From: Cucurbitaria berberidis CBS 394.84
Taxonomy: Eukaryota > Ascomycota > Dothideomycetes > Pleosporales > Cucurbitariaceae
Direction: 5' to 3'
DNA: 64,000 nucleotides
Assembly (NCBI RefSeq): GCF_010015615.1
Contig: NW_024468937.1
Span: forward strand, 607,745-671,744
Positions 1 through 9,425 of this stretch are shown here, one piece after another. Each line of letters starts with the position of its first letter. Position 1 is the first letter of the stretch. The position numbers and the translations under genes are program-made. The notes beneath the pieces were generated by a model. It saw nothing but the letters and a program-made list of their open reading frames with translations. It ran no database searches and was not told the DNA's origin.

Positions 1-250
1 TAATTTATTATAAATATTAATTATTATTTTTAATAGTGTATATAATTATATATAGTTATAATTTTAGTAAAATTTTAATAAAAGCTAGCTATTTACTTAT
101 TTTAACTACTTATTATATATTTATATTAGTATAAAACTATAATTTAAGTACTATATTTAGAATTTTAATATAATATTAATATAGTAAAATTTATATATTT
201 TAATATTTTATTAAAAAGTTTTTTTTTTTAAATTACTAAATAGTATTAAT

Positions 251-327
251 TAGTAATTACTATTTAGTAATTACTAAATTTTTTTTTTAGTAATTACTAT
301 TTAGTAATTACTAAATAGTAATTACTA
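251..327. repeat. TAGTAATTACTA palindrome array, left side
   Basis: Five copies of the perfect 12-nt palindrome TAGTAATTACTA start at about 251, 265, 288, 302 and 316, separated by A/T spacers. The same word recurs just beyond the right end of the transposon. They may be target DNA, or the outermost part of the element ends. Confidence 0.85.
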
Positions 328-339
328 GGTACTAATATA

Positions 340-404
340 TTACACAGGCAAGTTAGTCGCCTAATTAAGTTAGTTATAATGCTAAAACCTTACTAAAATT
401 AGTA
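340..404 (+). repeat. Left terminal inverted repeat (65 bp)
   Basis: It pairs without gaps with the reverse complement of 2135-2199. I count nine differences in 65 positions and all nine are transitions; eight of them have T or A in this copy where the right copy has C or G. That direction is what RIP produces. Confidence 0.88.
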
Positions 405-2134
405 CTATGCATAATAGTATAGTACTATAAAAAACTATAGCAGTAAATTATAATAAGCTAATTTATTTAAAAATTACTTTTATTTTTTGCTTGCATATTT
501 GCGCATTATACCTAGCTTTATTATAGTATTTATAGCGCTTTTAAAAGGGCTTACCTGCCTTAGTATATACTTATTTTTTTACTTTTTTTCTATTACTACG
601 CGCCTTAAATTTTTTTAAAATTATTAATTAAAAACTATTTTTTACTATAAAAGTTTTTTTTTTTTATACTTATTTTTTTTTATATAATTTTTATTGTATA
701 GCGGCTTTATTAGCTGCTTAAAGCTTAGCAATTTTTTTTTGCGCTAATATAAATTTGTGCGCAATTATAGCTGCACTTTTTAAAATTTTTTTAGAAATTT
801 TAATTATTAAAATAAAAAAACTATTTAAGTGCTTTTAAATTCTTGTCTTAACTAGTATTAATTAAAACTTAAATTTTAAAGTATTACTTAGTATTTTTAA
901 CTTTTAGGGACTGTTTTTAATAGTAAGTAGTAGTAAAGTATATAACTAAATATTAAGCTTTAATATTATAGCTTTAAAGTTAAAAAAAACTAAACTAGCG
1001 CTTTTAAAACTACTTAAAATATTGCTTTTTATAATAGTAGTATTAAAAGCTAGTTTAAAGCATAATAAAAACTTAATTTTAGTAATATAATTAATACTAT
1101 TACGTATTAGTTTTTTAGCTTAGCACTTATATACTTTTTTTAAAAGTGTAAAATAATTTATATTAAATAGCTATAATAGGTGCAACGAATACAAAAGCAT
1201 ATAAAAAGTAATAATTTTTTATTTTTTATAGTACTATTAAAATTAAACTAATACGTAGCTTTTATAACTATTAATAATAAATAAATAATAAGTATTAATA
1301 ATTTTCTTTTTAGTATACTTATTAAAGTGCTTTAATTATTTAAAAATAAATTTATTTATTATTTAGCTATTTTTAGAAACTGCAATAACCTAATTATAAA
1401 GCAGGCTATTTTTTTTATATTAGGCTAAAAAGTAGTTCTTGCCTGCAAAAATAATAAAAAATAAAATAGTTTACTTTATTATATTAATGCTTTAAATTAC
1501 TGTTACTTATTTTTAATTACCCTGCTGCACTATTTTTGGCTATTTTTAATAGTTAGCACTTAAAATAATAGTTTTATATAATATTTAGCTTATTATAAAG
1601 CCTATTTTATTAAAGTTGTATATATTTTTATTTTAAATACTATACTTAGCTTTTATATTTTTTATAAGTTAAAACTAGCTTTATACAAGCTTAGGATTTT
1701 TATATAAAGCTTTTTAATAGTTATACTTTTAAAAAGTTCTAGTACTAAGCTATAAATATTATTTAATAAATATACTAGCCTAATTTTTATTAATAAATAG
1801 TTGCTTATATTTAGCTAGCAAAGTATTAGCTATATTATTTACAGTAGCTAGTTAGGGCGGAAATCCTCAGTTTTTAAAGTAAAATATATACTAAATAATT
1901 ATTTTTTTTTTATTAAAAAAAGCTTTATTTTATTAAGCTTAGTATTATATTATAGAAGCTTTTCTTTTAATTAATTATTAAGTATTATTTAAAAAATGCT
2001 ATAGATTTACGCAGTTTTTTATTAAAAAAAATTTGCATTGCATTTTAAAGCTTAAATTGCAAGCTATATTTAGTTTTTTTTTTAAAAAAATTGCACGTTA
2101 TTGTATTAAAGCATTGCATTTAATAGTAGAAAAT

Positions 2135-2199
2135 TACTAATTTTAGTAGGGTCTTGGTATTATAACTAACTTAACCGGGCGACCGACTTGCCTGTGTAA
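2135..2199 (-). repeat. Right terminal inverted repeat (65 bp)
   Basis: This is the less mutated of the two ends. It keeps a GC-rich stretch (CCGGGCGACCGAC, around 2174-2186) that is T/A-shifted in the left copy, and it is followed by TA at 2200-2201. Confidence 0.88.
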
Positions 2200-2228
2200 T
2201 ACGTTATACCTAATTAGGCTTTACTAAA

Positions 2229-2261
2229 TAGTAATTACTAAATTACTAAGTAATTACTTAG
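2229..2261. repeat. TAGTAATTACTA palindromes, right side
   Basis: One exact copy lies at 2229-2240 and a variant, AAGTAATTACTT, around 2249-2260. They mirror the five-copy array on the left of the transposon and end at the boundary with GC-balanced DNA. Confidence 0.75.
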
Positions 2262-2265
2262 TAAA

Positions 2266-3435
2266 CACCCATCCATGGTCTGGCCATGATTGCCATGACG
2301 CTCCACCAGCACCATGGCGCAGCATGTCATGTTGTCGGAGCTAAACGAATGCTCTCCTACGCGACATGTTCATACTCCCAGACGGCGGCAGGCGTCGGTA
2401 TTTGGGACGGACAATGACTGCCCCGCTGCTCGTCCTCGGCCGTGGAGCTGCCCCTCCCGAGCGATGTCCTATATATCCTACGTCGAAACCACTGACTGCA
2501 ACTGGTTGAAATGTGTGATGGGAAGATGGACACGCTGCCGAATGACGTGAGTCCCCTTCAGGGGTCCGATGCTTCTGGACATTTGCCTGTCGACACGGCC
2601 TTCAGCACCACGGTTACCGCGCACATCATGGAGCAGCAGCAGGTGGGTCGCGTCTAGATTGAATGGTGACAGTTGGGCCGAGGCGCTCCAAGGGCTGGGA
2701 ACTGAGCGAAGACGTGGGTTGCTGCGAGCGACTAGTAGCCGCTGGTCAGAGGCCACTAGCCGGGCGTAGCATGGACACACGCAGAGAGATGAGGTGGCTG
2801 GTTGCATGGGCAAAGAGGGTCGAGTACGAGTACAGTGTCATGGAATCAGACTCGGGGAGACTGTAGAACAGCCATTGGGGATAGCATAGCACCGCACAGG
2901 GGGGGAGGACGAGGAGGGACGGGTAGCGTGTGGCTGCTGCATACCTCGCTCGCCCTTAGTTCAACTTCTGGCAATCAAGGGTCCACATTCGCAACTGTCC
3001 CTCCACACCTGTATTCGTAGTTTTGCGCCTCCACCCAGCTCGCTAGAACCCTCGAACCGATACTTTCAGACTCTGTCGCCTTCCCGCGATCGTCTGGTGC
3101 GCTTAGATCACCCAGGGGTATTGCGGTGTTCGCTACGGCGACCTGCCTCTATCCATCCCTCACCAACCAACCTACGTACCCTACCAGCTACCGTTCCGCC
3201 TCGAGATCCGCAACACGAAGGGCAGCGAGGGCCTCTGCCCGGTGTACGTTATTTGGTAGGCACTTCCTCCCCGACCAACGCGTGCAAAGGCCTCGAGTGA
3301 AGCATGGCGTCGCCCGCAGCACCCTCTCCCGTCTCGACATCTCACCGCCCGCACCTTGAAACCCCACACACGAATTCGTGGGATATTGACGCTGATTTCC
3401 GCGCGCACAGTGTATTTCTAGTATTCTAGTACAAC
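2266..3435. other. Intergenic; promoter and 5' leader of the PUF gene
   Basis: The sequence is GC-balanced from its first base. Several open frames of 60-110 codons overlap on both strands, but none has splice signals or a recognisable domain, so I call none. The last 300 bases contain pyrimidine-rich stretches (around 3140-3200) common in fungal 5' leaders. Confidence 0.6.
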
Positions 3436-6400
3436 ATGGCCTATCCTACAGGCATGGGAGGAGGCAGCGGCCTCAGGTCTCCCCGCGAAGATTCCGCATT
3501 TGCTCCCCTTAACCACCGCGGCGTGGGACCCATCGGCGCTCCCCACGACGGGCGTGGACAGCTGCACCGTCGCTTTACAACCAACAACATACCCACTCTG
3601 AGTACACCTCTATCGCCAATTGGGCAACAGCGTAGACAGGCGGCTGAGCCGACCGAATTCACCACTGCGGTATGTCGACACTTTTCGTATAATTAGGGAT
3701 CGGAGGCGGAACCCGACGCGCGAGAGACACCCTCGTGATTCCTCTTTCTCTCCCTCTCTGTGTCTCTCCATATCTGCTATAATACCATGGCAAGAACTCA
3801 ATCGCCTCGCTGTTGTGCGCTCTGATTGTTCAACTCCTGTTGTTCGGGTACCATACAATACGAGGTGAAACAGAGTCAAAGCTAACGACCAATCCCAACA
3901 GACGTACCATAAGCTTCAAGTGGTAAGAAACTCTGCTTCACCTCGTCTTTTATCTTGTATTTTACCCGTCTGGCTCTTTCCTATCCTCCCTCAAGTAAGA
4001 TTGCGATTGCCAAGAGTCCTTCTGCGACGGCGACGCGCAGTTAAGTGAGGACGCAATCTCCTGTCTTTGATACACACTGACAACAGCACATCTACCCCGC
4101 AACCCCAGCATTGCTATTACTTCTCTTGTTTGTACATCTCTGTCTCACCTTGAGATTGACGTTTCTCTTAGCTATATCCCCATCTTTTTTTCATCTCTAG
4201 CCAGCCTTCCTTTCTCATCTCCGCAGTGACGTTGTTGCCTCACAACAAAACACGCTCAAGGTCCGCGTGACCTGCTGACCGTTTGCTAGCTTGAGAAAAA
4301 GAAGCTTGAGTACGAATATCTGAAAGAACAGCGACGTCGCTTCGAGGCTGAGATGGAGCTCATTGACTTACAGTCTCGCCGTGGCGAAGAGGAAATCCAG
4401 CGCCTCTCTACCGAAGTGCGATACGGCAAGCCTGCGCATAGCCAGCCTACCACCCCTCCCGAGTACAACGAAGGAAACGGCTTTCCTACTGCCTTTTCGC
4501 GTCCAAACCGCTTCAGCATGTCTAGCATCAACCCTGGCATGACCACCACGCCTCGCGGTAGCCGCGCCAACTCCCAGGTCACCTCTCCTCCAGGTGCTTT
4601 CTATGGTGGCAACGGCAACGGCAATGGCAATGGCAATGGCAACGGTAATCTTCCCTCGCAGTCTATGCCAGGTACGCGCCGCAACTCGGATGAGGAACAC
4701 GACGACTTCGACAACGATGACTTTACCCCTCTGAGTCCAGTCACTCGCAAGTAAGTTGCAACCCCACCTTTACCTACTGATCTTACTGCCAACTTTTCAA
4801 CCACCCCCACCCACCCACAAACTCGCAACATCAAGGCTTCAAACTAACCAACGCAGGAACAACCGCCTATCTATGCCCGTCACCAACCTTGATCTCCGTG
4901 GTCGTGGAGATCTTCCAGATTTGGCCTCAGTTCTCGGTCATATCGACACGGCCGGGTACCTCTTCGGCGAGGACGACAAGGAGCATAATCCAGCTGCTTC
5001 TCCGGACCACAAGGCCTATCTCCAAATGAGCAACACGAAGGACGAGTTCCCCATCTTGGTCCGCCGTGATGGCGCTGGTAATGGTACGAAACTCTCTGCC
5101 TCTTCCGCTGCGCTTGATTTGGCCCATTCCCAATCCCCTGGCCTGGAACCCCAACCCAATGGAGCTCAATCCAGTGGATGGCACGGATATCGTCATCGCC
5201 AAGCACAGCAGTCACTCCCCGCTAACACGTTTCGTAAAGCGTCCCAGGTTGATGAGTACGAGAGCGGTCAGGCGAACGGCGGCAACGGCAACAACGTTGA
5301 GACCACCCCCACCAAGAACCAGGCCAACAATCGCCGCTCAGTCGAGTTCAACTTCAGTCCCATGAACGCTGAACCCAAGCGCTCCAGCTTCGCCAGCCCG
5401 AACGGCATGCCCAAGCTGACCCAGTCTTACTCTGCGAGCGAGGTTCCAACTCTAAAGACCGGTACCGGAGTGAACACGAACGGACTTGGCTTCAACTCTC
5501 ACGCCGAGCAGCACTTCCACCACCACAATGCTAGTCTGGGACGCATCCCACCCAATGCTCTATCTAATCGCCACAGCCGTGAGCTTTCAAGTGGGTTCAA
5601 GGATCAGGAGTATCGCCCTGCGCAATCCGGCCTGCACGCGAGTGCTGCTCCCTTTGGCCCCGCCATCACTTCCGCCGCTCCTATGAATGGCGTCGCTGGA
5701 ACAGTCGGTTCTCCAACCATGTCGCAGTACTCAAGTACTTCAGCGGCTTCGAACGGGCAATACTACGGCGGATACGGCATGTCGATGCTCAATGGTGCCA
5801 TGAACGGTCTTTCCATGGGGCCAGGCCCTCAAGTCGGCGGTCCTCCTGCCTATGCTCCCAACGGCATGTATGGTAATGTGTCGTACTACAATCCTTACGC
5901 CACATATGGGCCAGGTGGTCGCGTTCAAGACAGCCAGGCGCGTGTCATCCAGAGCCGCCGCCTGCAGAATGACGCCAACCGCTTCATGAACTACGACTTG
6001 AAGACCATGCCGCGCCATGAGATCTACAGCCTTTGCAAAGACCAACATGGCTGCCGTTTCCTGCAGAAGAAGCTTGAGGAGCGCAGCCCTGAGCATATCC
6101 AGATCATCTTTGACGAGACCGCATCCCACGTTGTTGAGTTGATGACCGATCCTTTTGGCAACTACCTCTGCCAGAAGCTGTTGGAGTACTGCAACGATGA
6201 ACAGCGCAATGCGCTTGTTCGCAATGCTGCCCCAGCCATGGTCTCGATTGCACTGAACCAGCACGGTACGCGCGCTCTGCAGAAGATGATTGAATTCATC
6301 TCTACGGATGACCAGGTTCGTTATCCCACTAAAGGCGCCTCTCATAGACTAAGACTAACATTATCGCAGACTCAGATCATCATTCAGGCTTTGTCTGGTC

Positions 6401-7314
6401 AGGTCGTTGACCTCATACAAGACTTGAACGGCAACCACGTCATTCAGAAGTGCCTCAACCATCTCAAGTCTCCGGAAGCCCAGTTCATCTTCGATGCTGT
6501 GGGCGAGCATTGCGTTACTGTCGGCACCCATCGCCATGGCTGCTGCGTACTTCAGCGATGCATCGACCACGCCTCGGGATTCCAGAAAGTCGATCTGATT
6601 CGCAAGATCACAGCTCATAGCTTCAATCTCGTGCAGGATCCATTTGGCAATTATGTCGTTCAGTACATACTCGATCTGAATGATCCCTCCTTTACGGGAC
6701 CAATGTGCCTAGGCTTCCGGGGCAAGATCACTGAACTTTCCAAACAAAAGTTCAGTTCCAACGTTATCGAGAAGTGCATTCGCTGCGCTGACATGTCGTC
6801 CAAGGCTATGATGATCGAAGAGCTTCTTGATGTTGAGGAGCTTGAAAAGCTCATGCGCGACTCCTATGGCAACTACGTTATTCAGACTGCTCTTGAGTTT
6901 GCACCGCCGGAGTTGTGCCTGCATCTGATTGAGAGCATGCGGCCCATCTTGCCGTCCATCCGCCAGACCCCATACGGTCGTCGCATCATGAGCAAGGTTC
7001 AAGAGCGCGAGGGTCGTCTCGCGGCATACACCGGTCGCACTAACTCTGGCCATGGCTCTCCGCACACCTCTCAGTCTTCTGAGTCGGCGCCTGTGTTCGC
7101 TGGCCAGACTCCCATTTCTTCGACCTATCACCCTTCGTCCTCTTTTCAGTCTCCCATGTACACCGCTACCGCCAACTATGGCTCCAACATCGCTTCACCT
7201 CAGCCGCACCGCTTGAGCAACCCGCCACTGCCGAATCAGCTGCACAACTCTGTACACAACCAGGGCTATCAGCAATATGTCTCTCAGCCCAACGGCATGG
7301 GCAATTTCTTCTAA
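3436..7314 (+). CDS. Pumilio-family (PUF4/PUF5-like) RNA-binding protein
   Basis: Spliced model: 3436-3669, 3902-3922, 4290-4750, 4857-6315, 6370-7311 plus stop (7312-7314), giving 1,039 residues. The C-terminal part, about residues 620-935, is a Pumilio homology domain with eight PUM repeats; helix motifs such as CKDQHGCRFLQ, DPFGNYLCQ, NQHGTRALQ, DLNGNHVIQ, HRHGCCVLQ, DPFGNYVVQ and DSYGNYVIQ are visible. PUF proteins bind UGUR-type sites in mRNA 3' UTRs and control decay and translation in the cytoplasm. Repeat sequences look closest to yeast Puf4/Mpt5. The N-terminal 600 residues are low complexity (S, N, P, G) with a short charged coiled-coil-like stretch right after the tiny second exon. 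The 54-nt intron at 6316-6369 lies inside the PUM domain, has no stop and keeps frame, so an unspliced reading looks uninterrupted; its CTAAC branch site and its non-domain translation argue that it is removed. Introns 1 and 2 (232 and 367 nt) are long for this window. Confidence 0.9.
4608..4649 (+). repeat. Coding hexanucleotide repeat (Gly-Asn)
   Basis: Seven units of GGCAAC-type sequence with third-position variation (GGCAAC, GGCAAT, GGTAAT) encode an alternating Gly-Asn tract in the low-complexity N-terminal region of the PUF protein. Such tracts often vary in unit number between strains. Confidence 0.85.
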
Positions 7315-8288
7315 GATAGCCTGATGACCTTCGACGACGTTATGATTTGACGGGCTACGGCATCGCCTACAGTACTTCAACACCTCATCATACGCGATAT
7401 CCTTACCAGTTGTCATTCTGGAGCTGGTGTTGGGTCCTGTCTTGATCGAGGATCCATCTCTTTCCTATCTTCCGATCTTGCCTTTGGACGGTCGGGCTGT
7501 TGCATGTCCCTTCAGAACCTTCATTGGCAGATCGTCTTGTATAGTACGGTACGAGCATCATCGGAGCCTAGGCATTACTTCGGCATATGGAGGCGCTGCG
7601 GGCACGGATCTACAACGGACATGCACCGTCATGTCGCCTTCTTTCATTTAGTTGCTTTTTTGTATTCTATCCTTCACCCTTGCTTTCTATCCCTGTCTTA
7701 CTTTACGGCACGCATGATGCACAAAAGAGCACTCAACATGACACGCATTGCGTAGTAGCAAGGGGCGGCAGTCTCCCTTTACCATTTCACGGCGCCCACT
7801 TCCTTGACGATGGCGGATGATATGCCTTGAGAAGGTAGCTAGCTAGAAAGACCTCCACAGAAGGCATGAAATCTTCAAAATCCACTTGCTTCGCCTTTGA
7901 TTATGTGATGTGCCAATTGATTGAGAGTCTGGTGAGCTCTGAAAATTCCTCTTCTCTTCTCATTCAAGTACTAAATCGCGCGTTCTCCTGGTCCATCCGA
8001 CTGGAGGTGCCAAGCGTCATTGAAACAGGGTCCGATGACGCGCCTTCCGCTTCCGGACTGCCCTATTACAACACCACCACACCACCACCTTCCTCCTTCC
8101 TCTTAGGCACCTACATTCTACACTCTCTGATTTGCGCAAACACCCGAATACGCAGAGAACTATAGTACTACGCTAGCACGATAAGACAGCTCGTTGCCTG
8201 CTCCCTACGCATTTCCGCGACATCCCAGCTACGCTCGCCGCACGCCCATCTATCTTCATAACGACGCCAGGTCGCCACGCTCCTAAAT
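7315..8288. other. Intergenic: 3' region of PUF gene and promoter of next gene
   Basis: No gene is supported. Short open frames here are not conserved-looking and lack splice signals. A pyrimidine and CCA-rich stretch (about 8065-8105) lies roughly 200 nt before the next start codon. Confidence 0.6.
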
Positions 8289-8680
8289 ATGCGCTTCGCA
8301 CTCCTCTCCTTCTTCATCGCGCTCTTTGCTGCCTTCGCCATGGCGGTTGCTCCCCATCGTTCCGTCATAATCAGTTGGCCGAACGAGACGCCGGATCACA
8401 TTGTTGAGGAGGCCAAGGAGGCCATTCGCAAGGCCCAGGGCGTCAGTAAGTACTCATGTATTCAGTGAACTGTGCTATACTACGCTACGCTACGCACAAA
8501 TGTTACGAGAGACCGGACACTAACGGAGGCCGTTTAGTTACCCACGAGTACAATATCATCAAGGGATTCGCTGCGCAAGCCCCGGCTTCTGCCCTCGAAT
8601 TCGTGTCGACGATGAGCGATTCATACAAGTGTGAGATTGAGGAGGATGGAGTTGTCACTACGCAAAACGATGCCGAGTAG
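8289..8680 (+). CDS. Small secreted protein, peptidase inhibitor I9-like
   Basis: Two exons, 8289-8445 and 8538-8680, give 99 residues; the 92-nt intron has a GTAAGT donor and a CACTAAC branch site. Residues 1-19 (MRFALLSFFIALFAAFAMA) are a clear signal peptide. The mature part has the pattern of the inhibitor I9 / subtilisin-propeptide fold: an N-terminal strand with SVIISWPNET, a helix DHIVEEAKEAIRKA, then THEYNIIKGFAAQAP and a C-terminal acidic tail. Stand-alone I9 proteins in fungi (for example the Pleurotus POIA1/IA-1 group, and yeast Pbi2 in the cytosol) inhibit serine proteinases or act as intramolecular chaperones. There is no adjacent protease gene, so this is a free-standing inhibitor-like protein rather than a propeptide. 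The inhibitor role is inferred from fold resemblance. Confidence 0.82.
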
Positions 8681-9425
8681 ACAGGCTGTCGCTGAACGAA
8701 GGACTGGGTTGGACATACTTTGGCTTTGGCCTTGGCAACATGGACATGAATTACGTATAGATATGGGAACTTCCTCAGGCTGGAGTTATAGGTGCAAACA
8801 TGGAATACCGGAAAATGCGGGATAGGTACTGCTATGAAGTCGCCGTAAATTGAATCAAGCACTTGATAGACTCATGCACATCTCAAAGAATAGCGTGAAG
8901 CGCTTCAGGGCGTGTTTGCTCCGAACCTGCTTCCTGCTTCAATGGTCAGTTTGCCTAAGAAAGTGACGATTGCCTCGTAGACAACAGTCGGGCAAATAAT
9001 AGCCTGTGAGTCCCTGCAGCGGAAGCGGCTCCTTCCCCGCGATGGCTGAGTTGGCGGACGTGCACTGGGGACGCATCTCGTTTCAGGCGCGGCGGCGGCT
9101 TCATGCGCGTCATGCTGTCCAAACCTTCGTTCTAGGCCCTCTCACATGGCATCCACCGCTCTTCTGTGTCTGCGGTTAACATAACTCTACAGTCCAATAT
9201 CGCCGCGGAGGCGCGCTTGACCTCCGCTTAGCATACGTACCGACCACCAACCGAAAATGTACGCGTTGTAAACCCCCGAACACCAAATACCGTTCCAGGG
9301 CATAACTAATCCTCCCCCGCACGACAGTTTGCTTCCTCATGATGCATGACAGTCTACTCGGCTTTGGAATACACACTCAATTTGGCCAACGCGTTCGCAG
9401 GTAGCGAGCCCCCCGCGCCTACAAC
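8681..9425. other. Intergenic; promoter of the Hook gene
   Basis: I see no gene or RNA. The stretch is GC-rich around 9040-9120 (including GGCGCGGCGGCGG), typical of a promoter or 5' leader. Confidence 0.55.

Larger units (their letters stand above)
340..2199. mobile_element. Degenerate Tc1/mariner (pogo/Fot1-like) DNA transposon
   Basis: Both ends carry the same terminal inverted repeat beginning TTACACAGGCAAG (340-404 and 2135-2199), and each end is flanked by TA (338-339 and 2200-2201), as expected for a Tc1/mariner target duplication. The total length is 1,860 bp, within the usual 1.8-1.9 kb of Fot1/pogo-type fungal elements. No transposase frame survives: the interior is almost entirely A and T with many stops in every frame, so the element is a non-autonomous relic. 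Weaker inverted symmetry continues outward (an AGGTA motif on each side), so the true ends could lie somewhat further out. Superfamily assignment rests on the inverted repeats, the TA and the size only. Confidence 0.8.
1..2265. repeat. AT-rich RIP-like block
   Basis: The sequence is strongly AT-rich, dominated by TA dinucleotides and short A/T runs, and has no open reading frame of note. At about 2265 it switches abruptly to GC-balanced, gene-like sequence. In Pezizomycotina this composition is typical of repeats inactivated by repeat-induced point mutation. The block contains a recognisable DNA transposon (340-2199) and palindrome arrays on both sides of it; positions 1-250 are AT-rich with no feature I can name. 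Confidence 0.85.

Noticed and set aside
1..250. Telomere or centromere at the left edge
   Set aside because: No TTAGGG-type repeats and no satellite; AT richness is explained by RIP of repeats.
2314..3408. Several open frames of 60-111 codons right of the AT-rich block
   Set aside because: Both strands are equally open, translations look random, and the region lies in the promoter/leader of the PUF gene.
5740..6345. A 201-codon minus-strand frame
   Set aside because: It lies entirely antisense to the PUM-domain exon; an antisense frame of that length is expected from codon bias.
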